A stretch of 33,029 nt of DNA from Bacteroidia bacterium (GCA_030433135.1 JAUILF010000017.1:1-33029), one strand, 5' to 3'. Shown: positions 15,992 through 25,073, numbered from the stretch's first letter. Numbers and translations are program-made. The notes: generated from the letters alone by a model not told the origin.

Positions 15992-16951
15992 ATGATTAAG
16001 ATACTCGCTAACGACGGCATTGGAAAGGATGGACAATTGTTGCTGGAAGATGCCGGATTTGAGGTTTCGACGAACAAGATAGCTCAAGAGGATTTACCAG
16101 AGCAATTACCTGCATATGACGTAGTCATTGTGAGGAGTGCCACCAAAATCCGTAAAGACCTGATTGATGCTTGTCCAAATCTAAAAATGATTGCCCGTGG
16201 AGGTGTAGGATTGGACAACATTGATGTGGAATATGCCAAATCAAAAGGTATAGCTGTAGTCAACACACCTGCCGCATCTTCACTTTCCGTTGCAGAACTG
16301 GCCTTTGGCCATATGTTTAACCTGGCGAGATCTCTACACGAGTCTAATCGTGAAATGCCGGTAAAAGGGACCTCTGAGTTCAAAGCTTTGAAGAAAAAGT
16401 ATTCAGGTGGAACAGAACTTAGGGGCAAAACCCTGGGTATCCTGGGATTTGGCCGTATTGGTCAGGAAACTGCCCGTATTGCTCTGGGCCTTGGAATGAA
16501 GGTCCTACCGGTAGATTTGTATGTGGATCAGGCTACGATAGAAATTGATCTTTTCGAAATTGATCAGGCATCTCTTAGTGTCAAGCTGGAAACAGTAGAT
16601 ATGGACACTATGTTAGCCGACAGTGATTTTATTACCGTTCATGTACCATTTAGTGGTGATAAGGCACTCATTGACGCTGAAGAGATTGTCAAGATGAAAG
16701 ATGGAGTAGTGCTGATCAATACAGCCCGGGGAGGAATCATTGGCGAGGATGCCTTGCTTGAAGCCATTGAATCTGGTAAAGTCAGTGGTGCAGCACTGGA
16801 TGTGTATGACAATGAGCCCACCCCTAATGCCAAACTCTTGAATCATCCACGAATTTCGGTAAGTCCTCATATTGGTGCTGCAACCGTTCAGGCACAGGGC
16901 AATATTGGTAGAGAACTGGCTGATCAGATCATAGCCTTCTTTGATAAGTAA
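15992..16951 (+). CDS. serA: D-3-phosphoglycerate dehydrogenase, short form
   Basis: A protein of 319 residues of the D-isomer-specific 2-hydroxyacid dehydrogenase family. It has the NAD-binding GxGxxG at 152-157 (LGFGRIG), the catalytic Arg246 (NTARGG), Glu275 (YDNEPTP) and His293 (SPHIGAAT), and the substrate-side ARGGVGLDNID segment. It lacks the C-terminal ACT domain that gives serine feedback in the E. coli enzyme, as is common in Bacteroidota. It catalyses the first step of serine synthesis. No serC is adjacent in the window. A 7-codon ORF (15976-15999) overlaps the start. The gene converges with the FKBP gene with only 2 bases between stops. Confidence 0.92.
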   Translation: MIKILANDGIGKDGQLLLEDAGFEVSTNKIAQEDLPEQLPAYDVVIVRSATKIRKDLIDACPNLKMIARGGVGLDNIDVEYAKSKGIAVVNTPAASSLSVAELAFGHMFNLARSLHESNREMPVKGTSEFKALKKKYSGGTELRGKTLGILGFGRIGQETARIALGLGMKVLPVDLYVDQATIEIDLFEIDQASLSVKLETVDMDTMLADSDFITVHVPFSGDKALIDAEEIVKMKDGVVLINTARGGIIGEDALLEAIESGKVSGAALDVYDNEPTPNAKLLNHPRISVSPHIGAATVQAQGNIGRELADQIIAFFDK

Positions 16952-16953
16952 TA

Positions 16954-17520
16954 TCAATCCTCATTCTCAAGGATTTCTATAAGCTCAATATCAAAGCGCA
17001 GGTGTTCACCGGGACCAACCAGGTCTCCAAACCCCTCATTCTCATAAGCCAGGTGAGCCGGGATAATAAAAACTCCTTTCCCTCCTTCACCCAGTAATGG
17101 CAAAGCCTGATTCCAGCCTGTTATCACATTTCCAATGTAAAAGCTGAAGGTTGTTTCTCTTTTATAAGTGGAATCGAATAGCGTGCCGTCCAGCAGGTAC
17201 CCCCGGTAATGAACTTTTACCTTATCCCCCCATTTGGGTTTTTCACTGCCTCCCTTATCCACTATGTGGTAAAAAATACCGGAAGGAGTTCTCTCCAGAT
17301 CATAGTTGTGATCTATCACCCAATTGATCAATTCGTTATTTTCAAGCGAAGCAGTGTCATTCCGGCTACTGACTAAAAAGGGTGAGAACTTCATCAGGAC
17401 AGCATCCTCATTGGCCGTCGGTATGGTCCAATCCACCTCAGTTTCATGACGGTCCGAATGCATGTCTGATTTACATGCAAGAAAGCAGAAGAGACACAAT
17501 AGAACGAATCCCTTTTCCAT
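16954..17520 (-). CDS. FKBP-type peptidyl-prolyl isomerase lipoprotein
   Basis: A protein of 188 residues with a lipoprotein signal (LFCFLACK, lipidated Cys16), an N-terminal linker, and one FKBP domain (about 85-186): GDKVKVHYRGYLLDGTLFDSTY, ITGWNQALPLLGEGGKGVFIIPAHLAYENEGFG, and a terminal HLRFDIELIEI strand. The active-site aromatic and Asp positions (Y, FDS, W) are present, so it is probably an active prolyl isomerase or chaperone anchored in the envelope. It resembles the GldI-type FKBP lipoproteins of gliding Bacteroidota, but the identity cannot be fixed from sequence alone. Confidence 0.88.
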   Translation of the reverse strand: MEKGFVLLCLFCFLACKSDMHSDRHETEVDWTIPTANEDAVLMKFSPFLVSSRNDTASLENNELINWVIDHNYDLERTPSGIFYHIVDKGGSEKPKWGDKVKVHYRGYLLDGTLFDSTYKRETTFSFYIGNVITGWNQALPLLGEGGKGVFIIPAHLAYENEGFGDLVGPGEHLRFDIELIEILENED

Positions 17521-17610
17521 AATCCCAGGTTTATCTTACCCGGCCTGATAGCATCTTAAATCACCTGTCTATCTGTGATGGCGCCGTTGCCTCTGGCCAG
17601 TAGAGCCATG

Positions 17611-19047
17611 TCAGTTTTTGACCGTACGAATAGTGGTGTTCTCCTGAATCCAGCATTCTACCCTAAATGATCCTCCTTCTGATAGGTTCCTCTGGAATAC
17701 ATCTTCGGTATTGGGCATATACTGCGTATACGTATTGATCCACTTATTTGCTTCTTGTGTTACGTCAGGGTCAATGCGCTTGGCATAATTCCACTTGTCG
17801 ATGGCAGGCCAAACAACGATCTGGCTGTCCCAACCGCGACCAGGACCACACAAAGGCCCGCTGGAGGCATACAATCTGCCAATCAGGAGAAAGGGTTCAC
17901 CCCAGTTGGGACGGGCATCCGCTGCTTGCAGAGCAAAGTCGCGGGCCAGGGGAAAGTTCTTCAGGTGAGCGTAATAAATCTTTGATACCAACAGGAGATA
18001 TGTAGCGCGTTTATCATCATCTTCCGCTTCTTCAGCTGCCTTGGTAAACCTGGAAATCGCTTCTTCATATTGCCCCTCCCGCAAAGCATCATATGCCAGC
18101 CGGGCATCGCTGGGTGCTGCTTCGACTATACAGTGTTTCTTAAGAGCTGCATCAATCATAGCAAGGTCCTCATCACCTTCCTGACATCCACCCCATCGCA
18201 ATTTTCCGTAGACAAGCTCAATAGCCTCGCAATTGGTCGAATCAGCTAAAAACTGTGGCAAGTATTTTTCAGCGTAATAATCACAATCATAAAAGCCCTT
18301 AACCCCCTCAAAAGCCTCCAGTCTTTTTGGTATATAGTCATTGATGATTTGCCACTGCTGAACATTCTCTCCACTGGCCAACCCTTCAGCTAATCTGCTC
18401 CTGATCATGGCGTCATACTTTTGAGCTTCTTGGAGAGAAACTTCACCATCAAGATGCCTGCGCACCAATAAATCAGTAAAGGGATTTAAGATGAAGAATT
18501 GAGCTTCATCTCCGTCCATCGTAATGGAACTTGCGAACAAATCGAATATTTCTTCCTGAGATGCCCGCCCTTTGTATTTGTAATAAAGGTCAAAGGCTTT
18601 TCGTCCGGCCACATAACCATCTTCACCGTAGCACTCAGCAATTTGATCATAAAAGGTGAAGATCTGATCAATGTATTCTTCCTTCTTGGCAGGATCGGAC
18701 TCATTTGCGTAAAAATGCTCATAAAACCGGATACCATCGGCATAATGGGTATTGCGCTTACCATCGGCCGCGGGGGCAAGATTGTAAGCAACCTCCCAGT
18801 AAGGGAAAGCTTCATCATAGTTTTCGGCTCGCAGAAAATCCCGATAGATGACATGTGCGTTGAGAGCTTGCTCCTGGTCAGCGGATTCACTGAACTTTCC
18901 ACAGGGACTTAATTCTGAGCTGGTATCGACGGCTGCAGTAGCAGTTGAAGTATCTTCCGCGGGACTATCCGTGTGTGTACCGATTTTTGGCGTGCATGCC
19001 AGAAGAAGCGAAATCCCAACCAGCCCAAGACTTGTACGCATTTTCAT
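17611..19047 (-). CDS. TPR-containing lipoprotein, paralog of the next gene
   Basis: A protein of 478 residues with a lipoprotein signal (LGISLLLAC-type, lipidated Cys18), a Thr/Ser-rich linker and a helical-repeat body. It shares with the gene at 19119 the opening motif YNLAPAADGKR, a central FYDCDYY, a GC-x-EGDEDL segment, the two TPR-like helices at about 330-400 ending NWGEPFLLIGRLYA, and a C-terminal CWIQENTTIRTVK. Four or more conserved cysteines recur in both. Function unknown; probably an outer-membrane-anchored periplasmic scaffold. The start codon is 15 bases past a strong terminator-like hairpin, with a GGAG ribosome-binding site in between (ATGGAGTCTTATG). Confidence 0.8.
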   Translation of the reverse strand: MKMRTSLGLVGISLLLACTPKIGTHTDSPAEDTSTATAAVDTSSELSPCGKFSESADQEQALNAHVIYRDFLRAENYDEAFPYWEVAYNLAPAADGKRNTHYADGIRFYEHFYANESDPAKKEEYIDQIFTFYDQIAECYGEDGYVAGRKAFDLYYKYKGRASQEEIFDLFASSITMDGDEAQFFILNPFTDLLVRRHLDGEVSLQEAQKYDAMIRSRLAEGLASGENVQQWQIINDYIPKRLEAFEGVKGFYDCDYYAEKYLPQFLADSTNCEAIELVYGKLRWGGCQEGDEDLAMIDAALKKHCIVEAAPSDARLAYDALREGQYEEAISRFTKAAEEAEDDDKRATYLLLVSKIYYAHLKNFPLARDFALQAADARPNWGEPFLLIGRLYASSGPLCGPGRGWDSQIVVWPAIDKWNYAKRIDPDVTQEANKWINTYTQYMPNTEDVFQRNLSEGGSFRVECWIQENTTIRTVKN

Positions 19048-19062
19048 AAGACTCCATTTTAG

Positions 19063-19096
19063 AAAAAAAAAGCTTCGTAAAAAACATCACGAAGCT
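19063..19096 (-). terminator. Intrinsic terminator between the TPR paralogs
   Basis: On the minus strand AGCTTCGT, a 10-base loop and ACGAAGCT form a perfect 8-base stem (plus-strand 19071-19078 and 19089-19096), followed by a run of eight or nine T (19063-19071). It lies 22 bases after the upstream TPR gene and ends 15 bases before the next gene's start codon, leaving no room for an intervening promoter. Confidence 0.9.
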
Positions 19097-19118
19097 CTCA
19101 TTTTCACTTATCATCTAT

Positions 19119-20540
19119 TTACTGAACTCTTAGCTTGGTTTGTTCTCCGATCCAGCATCCGGTATTGAGTACATCACCCTCTTTATGACCACGCATGAAT
19201 GCATCATCCTTACTGGGGCGATTGGCATTGTATATACCAATTTTACGATTAGCCTCTGTGGCCACTGATTCGTCAATAGAGCGTGCATACAGATACTTGT
19301 CCAAAGCTGCCAGAATAACTATCCTCTGACCCCATGCATCACCACCACAAGATTTGGCAGCATCGGCGTAGATGTCACCTACCAATAAATAAGGTTGTCC
19401 CCAACCCTCACGTAGTTCAGCCGCCTTAACGGCATTATTTCGAGCTGACTGAAGTTCGCCCAGTTTTCGAAATTCAATGGAAGCAATATTGAAATAGTAT
19501 TGTGCCCTCTTGTCCTGATCTTCCTCTTTCTCAAGAGCTTCCTTGTATTTTACGATAGCATTTTCAAAGTCACCCTCACGATAAAGTCGGTTGGCCAATA
19601 CCCCGGGATTATTAGCTTCAAATTCTGCCTGCAACCTTGCATTCTCCTCAGCGGCGTACTGTTCATAACTGGATTGCAGTTTTACCAGGAAAGGGTCTTC
19701 TTTGGGGCATCCTTCCTGAATCAGCTTATTGTACACGTATTTTACCACATCCGGATCATCGGGCTTTTCCTCGTATTGCGGAACCAGTTTGGATTTGAAA
19801 TAGTCACAATCAAATACGTCACTCTCGATCTCACTAAATTTAGCCATCATCCGTGACTTTGATGATTCATAGTAGGCCTTGTATTGATCACTGTTTTCTA
19901 TCCCGTAATCAGCTGCGGCAACCAGTTGTGCATGAATTTCCCTTACTTCTTCTGCACTGATCTGATCGTTTTGAAACTGGTAAACCAGGATGTTGGCCGT
20001 TGGTTCGAACACTATATATTCCACATCATTGTTCGATTTATCGAGACAGGCCTTAAATGCCTCCAGGTTTTCCGGGTAAGGAGAATTAAACTCATAAAAC
20101 ATATCAAAACCTTTTCTTCCCAGTACCTGACCAGCTTTCTGGGTCTGGCAGTCTCCCTGGCAGTTGGCTATTTCAATAGCACCTGACTCATAACAATGAA
20201 CTGCCTGATCGTAGAGCCCTAGTATTTTTCCGATGATTTCCTGCCTCTGAGCTTCATCGCTCGTATTTTTTAATTGCTCTTTGTAGATCTTGATTCCATC
20301 CATGTAATGGAAATCACGTTTTCCATCGGCCGCCGGGGCAATCTCATAAGCTTTTTGCCATTCCTGAAATGCCAATTCAAAATCATTCATCTTGAGCGCA
20401 GACCGGTAATTGGTATGAGCATTCTCAGCTTCATCTTTCTGAGATGAATTATTCCAGGTTTCACATTGCCCCAGTGTCACCTGAGAGCTTATCAATGTCA
20501 CCAAAAAAGTTAGAAGGGAAATCGCTTTCTTGAAATCCAT
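19119..20540 (-). CDS. Secreted TPR protein, paralog of the lipoprotein gene
   Basis: A protein of 473 residues with a cleavable signal peptide (FLVTLISSQVTLGQ) rather than a lipobox. It begins CETWNNSSQKDEAENAHTNYR and has YEIAPAADGKRDFHY, a cysteine-rich insertion (IANCQGDCQT, about 130), FDCDYF, GCPKEDPFL, a TPR pair at about 310-380 (FENAIVKYKEALEKEEDQDKR...), GWGQPYLLVGDIYADAAKSCGG, and a terminal CWIGEQTKLRVQ. These match the paralog at 17611 in order. Function is unknown; a periplasmic scaffold is the simplest inference. It begins 2 bases after the stop of the barrel gene upstream, so barrel and TPR protein are almost certainly expressed together. Confidence 0.85.
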   Translation of the reverse strand: MDFKKAISLLTFLVTLISSQVTLGQCETWNNSSQKDEAENAHTNYRSALKMNDFELAFQEWQKAYEIAPAADGKRDFHYMDGIKIYKEQLKNTSDEAQRQEIIGKILGLYDQAVHCYESGAIEIANCQGDCQTQKAGQVLGRKGFDMFYEFNSPYPENLEAFKACLDKSNNDVEYIVFEPTANILVYQFQNDQISAEEVREIHAQLVAAADYGIENSDQYKAYYESSKSRMMAKFSEIESDVFDCDYFKSKLVPQYEEKPDDPDVVKYVYNKLIQEGCPKEDPFLVKLQSSYEQYAAEENARLQAEFEANNPGVLANRLYREGDFENAIVKYKEALEKEEDQDKRAQYYFNIASIEFRKLGELQSARNNAVKAAELREGWGQPYLLVGDIYADAAKSCGGDAWGQRIVILAALDKYLYARSIDESVATEANRKIGIYNANRPSKDDAFMRGHKEGDVLNTGCWIGEQTKLRVQ

Positions 20541-20542
20541 GA

Positions 20543-21931
20543 TTAGTTAAATTTTCTTTTATAGAACCATAAATTGTTATTGAGGGTCACACCCAAGCTG
20601 AATCTAAAGTAATCCTGCTGAACGGGAATATCACCACCGTAACGGCCATATTCGATTCCAAAGTTAATAAATGATAATTGTCTGGAAAGAATCACAGGCA
20701 ACCCAACTCCCAAATCTACGGCGAATCTCTGAATCTGTTGTCCGTCGATCACTCTGGGATCCGTACCAAACCTCAATCCACCCCGATATATCATCCTGTC
20801 AAAATACGATTGAAGAGAATTGCGATCCGGCCAAAACTGGCCACCCAGCCCTACTTCAAAGGCATTATTAACCTGTGATTCGTTGATCTGATCTATGCCT
20901 AACTCATTCTTGTAATTGGACCATGCTGTAGTCCGAAAATTAACTCCCAGTACCCACCTGGTACCTTGCTTATAGACGGCACCCAGAGCTAATTCTGCCG
21001 GCATAGTGCCACCCAGCCGTACATCCTCCGTATAATATAAGGTATCTGTCTCCTCATCGGGAAACTGGTCTGTCAATCCCTCATAGGTAAAATCTTTCAG
21101 GGCCAGCATGCTGTTAGAAACGGTATTGAAAGACCAATTGCTGTTGCCATTCAGGCCAAAAGTGATGCTACGCCGGTCACGGATATCCTCAGCACCTGCT
21201 CCTCCCGAAAGATCCAATTCGTACTGGACACCTATATTATAGAAAAACCCCCGGTAACTGGCATCCTGTAACTCATAGATGCGCGATGCCAGAGGAATGT
21301 CCGGAAAAAGTACCGCACGCTCCTTTTTAATGGCACCAAACATGTAACCCAGGTTAATCCCTGCATACCATTGCTTGTATTTAAACCCATTACCAAAAGT
21401 AAATCTGTTCGTGCCACCTGAGCCCTGGTATTGCCTTACGACCCCACCGACATTGGGTTGTTCACCCTCAACTGTTGTAAAGTACTTAACTCTGCTATTG
21501 GGAGTAAGGGAAAGGCTCATCCCCCAGGAAAAGTCATCACTTCTTCTGTCGTACTGGCGGTTTAATGAATTGATGAGTGGAAATGCAATAGAAAAGTAGT
21601 TCAGATTACCCGTCCATATGCTGGAGGACTGATCACCCCTGGACAATCCTGTACGCGAAGCATCAAAACCAATCTCGAAAGAAGCAGCTGTAAGTCCTGC
21701 CAAAGATGCCGGGTTGGATATATTGGTAAGGTATTCATCAGAAAAAGCTGATGATATCCCGCCCATACTGCGCACTGCATTAAAATCCTGATCAATTACA
21801 TCCCCGATCCCAAATCTGGTATAAGGCAGATCGGCATTGGTCTGGGCCAGACACTCCGAACCCAGAGTGAAGGCAATTAGCGCCAAAAATAGTACGGGAA
21901 ATTTATAACACATTATATCGCAGTATTTCAT
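20543..21931 (-). CDS. Outer-membrane beta-barrel protein (FadL/PorV-like)
   Basis: From the ATG at 21931 this gives 462 residues (MKYCDIMCYKFPVLFLALIAF...AQ signal peptide); the ATG follows an AAGG-containing site, and an inner ATG at 21913 is the alternative. The mature start LPYTRFGIGDVIDQDFNAVRSMGGISSAFSD and ISNPASLAGL are typical of the Bacteroidota FadL/TodX-like outer-membrane barrels that include PorV; the rest is alternating strands with aromatic girdles and a terminal LWFYKRKFN. It overlaps the end of coaX by 29 bases. Possible role: a hydrophobic-compound channel or type IX accessory barrel; not decidable here. Confidence 0.8.
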   Translation of the reverse strand: MKYCDIMCYKFPVLFLALIAFTLGSECLAQTNADLPYTRFGIGDVIDQDFNAVRSMGGISSAFSDEYLTNISNPASLAGLTAASFEIGFDASRTGLSRGDQSSSIWTGNLNYFSIAFPLINSLNRQYDRRSDDFSWGMSLSLTPNSRVKYFTTVEGEQPNVGGVVRQYQGSGGTNRFTFGNGFKYKQWYAGINLGYMFGAIKKERAVLFPDIPLASRIYELQDASYRGFFYNIGVQYELDLSGGAGAEDIRDRRSITFGLNGNSNWSFNTVSNSMLALKDFTYEGLTDQFPDEETDTLYYTEDVRLGGTMPAELALGAVYKQGTRWVLGVNFRTTAWSNYKNELGIDQINESQVNNAFEVGLGGQFWPDRNSLQSYFDRMIYRGGLRFGTDPRVIDGQQIQRFAVDLGVGLPVILSRQLSFINFGIEYGRYGGDIPVQQDYFRFSLGVTLNNNLWFYKRKFN

Positions 21932-22631
21932 AAAGACCTTGCAGCACGAGGTTGGGGGCCGCAAATATCTCTGTTTTCATCCTTTTAACAAAAAAGGATG
22001 CATCACCCCCGGTTAAGAGAATGTTAAGTTTCCCAAATTTTTCTTTATATATTTTGATAAAACCTTCCATTTCCAATACAGCCCCCTGCTGTCCTCCTAC
22101 CTGCATAGCTGAAGAAGTATCTTCTCCTATGAATGGTAAACGTTCGGCAACCTCCACTTGTGGCAGACGATCTGTATAATCATGCATGGCTTTCATTCTC
22201 ATATTCAGCCCCGGCGAAATATTTCCACCGAGATAAATCAATCCTCCTTCCAGAATATCGTAAGTTATACACGTCCCGGCATCAATAACCAGGCTATGAT
22301 CACCGGGAAAAATAGCCATGGCGCCAGCTAATGCCGCAACCCTGTCTTTGCCCAGCGTATCCGGAGTCTGATACCTGTTCTCAAACGGAAGATTGGTATC
22401 CGAATTCAGTACCAGAATATCAGGGTTTTCCACAATCACCTCCTCTATCTCTTTAGATAGATGCCTTACACTCGACAAAATGATGTATTTCACAGACTTT
22501 TCGTGCCAAAATTTCTCTAAGGTCTTGACATCCAACACATCTATCATTCCGGTTTCCCCTAAATGCCCATTCTCAAAGAACGCGTATTTTATCCGTGTGT
22601 TCCCTACGTCAATGGCCAGGCATCTCTGCAT
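21903..22631 (-). CDS. coaX: Type III pantothenate kinase
   Basis: A protein of 242 residues of the CoaX branch. The ATP-binding motif LAIDVGNTRIKYAFFENG is at the N-terminus, the TLGKDRVAALAGA motif (G-x-D-R) near residue 95, and VIDAGTCITYDIL followed by GGNISPGLNMRMKAMHDYT in the second half. It makes the first committed step of coenzyme A synthesis and needs a monovalent cation. Its end overlaps the start of the barrel gene, and it follows purH by 48 bases, so it lies within a minus-strand run that may be read from the purH promoter. Confidence 0.95.
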   Translation of the reverse strand: MQRCLAIDVGNTRIKYAFFENGHLGETGMIDVLDVKTLEKFWHEKSVKYIILSSVRHLSKEIEEVIVENPDILVLNSDTNLPFENRYQTPDTLGKDRVAALAGAMAIFPGDHSLVIDAGTCITYDILEGGLIYLGGNISPGLNMRMKAMHDYTDRLPQVEVAERLPFIGEDTSSAMQVGGQQGAVLEMEGFIKIYKEKFGKLNILLTGGDASFFVKRMKTEIFAAPNLVLQGLYEILRYNVL

Positions 22632-22679
22632 ATTCTCATCGTTTTCAGTGTTGCAGCACTTAGGCTGCGAGAAAGTATA

Positions 22680-24206
22680 TCAGTGTTTGAAGTGGCGAAC
22701 ACCTGTCAAAACCATAGACATTTCATGTTCATCACAGTAACTGATACTTTCTTTGTCCCTGATCGACCCTCCGGGTTGAATCACAGCCGTAATACCTGCC
22801 TTGTCAGCAATTTCTACACAATCGGGAAACGGGAAAAAGGCATCCGAAGCCATGACTGCACCTTGCAAGTCAAAATCAAAATGCCTCGCTTTTTCTATGG
22901 CCTGTTTCAATGCATCCACTCTTGAAGTCTGTCCACATCCCATGCCAAGCAACTGCTGGTCTTTGGCAAGAACGATCGTATTGGATTTCAGGTGCTTGGC
23001 ACAAATGGCGGCAAATAACAGGTCATCAACTTCTTTCCCCGAGGGTGCCACTTTGGTGACAACCTCCAATTGATCACTGGTTTCTGTAGTCAAGTCCATA
23101 TCCTGGCTGATGGCACCGTTCAGCAACGACTTAAATTGTCTCTTTTGCACCCTGAACTCCTTGATACGAAGAAGAATCCTTTTCTTCTTTTTCTGTAAAA
23201 ACTGGAGTGCATCAGCTGCAAAGGCTGGTGCTATCAATACTTCGTAAAAGATTTTGTCTATTTCCTCGGCTGTTGCCAAGTCAATTTCCTGATTGGCAAT
23301 CAATATTCCACCAAATGCAGACACCGGATCTCCTGCCAATGCTGCCTTCCAGGCTTCACGAATGGTGGGTCTGATCGCAACACCACAAGCATTTGTGTGT
23401 TTCAAAACAGCAAACGTGGGATTCTCGTCTCTGAATTGATACATCAGATTAACCGCTGCATCCACATCAACCAGGTTGTTGTATGACAACGCTTTGCCCC
23501 CGAGTTTCTCAAACAAGTCATCCAGGTCACCGTGAAAAACACCTTGCTGATGAGGGTTTTCACCGTAACGAAGAACCTCACCTTGTGGAATACTAAGCTT
23601 CAAACCCAGTGAATCTTTTTCAGCGTCAAAAAAGTTGTATATAGCCGTATCATAATGTGAAGATACCCCAAAGGCTTTTCGGGCAAATAACTTTCGATCC
23701 AGCAAGTCAGTTTCTCCTTTCTTTTCGACCAGAAGCTCATATAATGAGCCATATTCTTCCTGGGAAGCCACAACCAGGGTGTCCCGATAATTCTTGGCAG
23801 CAGCCCTGATCAGCGAACTTCCTCCAATATCTATCTTCTCAATAATGGCAGACTCATTGTCTGTGGTAGCTACCGTTTCTTCAAAAGGGTACAAATCCAC
23901 AATTACCAGGTCAATCTCAGGTATGTCGTATTCCTCGAGTTCACGTAAGTGGTCCTCTTCCCTGCGGGCCAAAATCCCTCCAAAAACCTTGGGATGCAAG
24001 GTCTTGACTCTGCCTGATAGAATGGATGGATAGGAGGTCAAATCCTCTACTGCTTCCACATTCACTCCCTTTTCCTCAATGTATTTTTGGGTTCCGCCCG
24101 TTGAGTAAATGGTGATGCCGTACTCATCCAGTTTTTCAATGATCTTGTCTAAACCTTGTTTGTGAAAAACTGAAATGAGGGCTGATTTTATCTTCTTGGC
24201 CTTCAT
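22680..24206 (-). CDS. purH: Bifunctional AICAR transformylase/IMP cyclohydrolase
   Basis: A protein of 508 residues, normal for PurH. The N-terminal MGS-like IMP cyclohydrolase domain (to about 195: ALISVFHKQGLDKII, IYSTGGTQKYIEEKG, LSGRVKTLHPKVFGGIL) is followed by the AICAR transformylase domain with LRYGENPHQQGVF, VLKHTNACGVA, SAFGGILIAN and the C-terminal SDAFFPFPD and IQPGGSIRDKE. It performs the last two steps of purine synthesis to IMP. A perfect -7 box (24232-24239) lies just upstream with a short leader. Confidence 0.97.
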   Translation of the reverse strand: MKAKKIKSALISVFHKQGLDKIIEKLDEYGITIYSTGGTQKYIEEKGVNVEAVEDLTSYPSILSGRVKTLHPKVFGGILARREEDHLRELEEYDIPEIDLVIVDLYPFEETVATTDNESAIIEKIDIGGSSLIRAAAKNYRDTLVVASQEEYGSLYELLVEKKGETDLLDRKLFARKAFGVSSHYDTAIYNFFDAEKDSLGLKLSIPQGEVLRYGENPHQQGVFHGDLDDLFEKLGGKALSYNNLVDVDAAVNLMYQFRDENPTFAVLKHTNACGVAIRPTIREAWKAALAGDPVSAFGGILIANQEIDLATAEEIDKIFYEVLIAPAFAADALQFLQKKKKRILLRIKEFRVQKRQFKSLLNGAISQDMDLTTETSDQLEVVTKVAPSGKEVDDLLFAAICAKHLKSNTIVLAKDQQLLGMGCGQTSRVDALKQAIEKARHFDFDLQGAVMASDAFFPFPDCVEIADKAGITAVIQPGGSIRDKESISYCDEHEMSMVLTGVRHFKH

Positions 24207-24231
24207 AGATAACTTTTATGGAAAATGTCCA

Positions 24232-24239
24232 CAAATGTA
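24232..24239 (-). promoter_or_regulatory. -7 promoter element upstream of purH
   Basis: TACATTTG on the minus strand is a perfect TAnnTTTG. It would place transcription start near 24225, about 20 bases before the purH ATG. I did not find a convincing TTTG at the expected upstream spacing. Confidence 0.5.
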
Positions 24240-24350
24240 CTAATTGAAGTGAAAGTTAGCCCCATACAATTATGAGTGTTTACTGATATTCAATGGGATG
24301 AGTCACCCCAAAGGTTTATCTAATGAAGTTGTCCAGTCAATCAGACCGCC

Positions 24351-24947
24351 TTATTCAGTATTTCGTTTGAAATCCAGAATGTTTCCCATGGAGAAGCACT
24401 GCCTACACCGTGGCTCATAAGTGTCTTTCTCCCCCAGCATTAATCGTCCAGGAGCATCTGAAAGGCGAAAAGAATGTGTAGCCAGGTTTCCACAATGTGG
24501 ACAGATGGCATGTACCTTGGTAATATATTCAGCCACTGCCAGTAAGTGGGGTACCGGGCCGAAAGGTTGTCCGAGATAATCCATATCCAGGCCAGCTACG
24601 ATCACACGGACGCCCTTCAAGGACAATTGCTGACAAATGGTTGGCAGTTCTTCATCCAGAAACTGAGCTTCATCAATGCCTATTACCTCAACATCTTCCG
24701 CTAAGGACACCATTTCACTACTCGACCTGATAGCAACAGATGATATAAAGTTTTCATCATGAGAAACGACTTTTTCCACCCCATATCGACTGTCCACCTC
24801 TGGTTTAAAAACCCTGACGGTTTGATTGGCGAGAACTGCTCTTTTCAGTCGTCGAATCAGCTCCTCCGTCTTACCCGAAAACATGGATCCACATATGACT
24901 TCAATCCAACCGCTTCGCTGAGTTCTGAAATTTGGTTCTAAGAACAT
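24351..24947 (-). CDS. tdk: Thymidine kinase (type II)
   Basis: A protein of 198 residues with Walker A GSMFSGKT at 20-27, the DEAQF motif in the middle (EVIGIDEAQFLDE), GLDMDYLGQPFGPVP, and a C-terminal structural zinc site built from CPHC and CRQC pairs. It phosphorylates thymidine for nucleotide salvage in the cytoplasm. It is unlinked in function to its divergent neighbour at 25074 but shares the salvage theme with upp further along. The gap between tdk and purH (144 bases) holds no gene. Confidence 0.96.
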   Translation of the reverse strand: MFLEPNFRTQRSGWIEVICGSMFSGKTEELIRRLKRAVLANQTVRVFKPEVDSRYGVEKVVSHDENFISSVAIRSSSEMVSLAEDVEVIGIDEAQFLDEELPTICQQLSLKGVRVIVAGLDMDYLGQPFGPVPHLLAVAEYITKVHAICPHCGNLATHSFRLSDAPGRLMLGEKDTYEPRCRQCFSMGNILDFKRNTE

Positions 24948-25073
24948 GATCTTAAAATTACAAAGCAGTTAACAAAGCCCTATCGTACCATACAGGTAAA
25001 AAATCCAAAATATACCTGCCAGATACCCTAAGATCCCATCTCGCGACGTTAACCATGAAAATAAGTCCATAGT

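Noticed and set aside
18499-18912. Plus-strand open frame of 137 codons inside the TPR lipoprotein gene
   Set aside because: Antisense shadow of a clearly coding, paralog-supported gene.
22645-22662. GCAGC/GCTGC hairpin between purH and coaX as a terminator
   Set aside because: Only a 5-base stem and no T-run on the minus strand.
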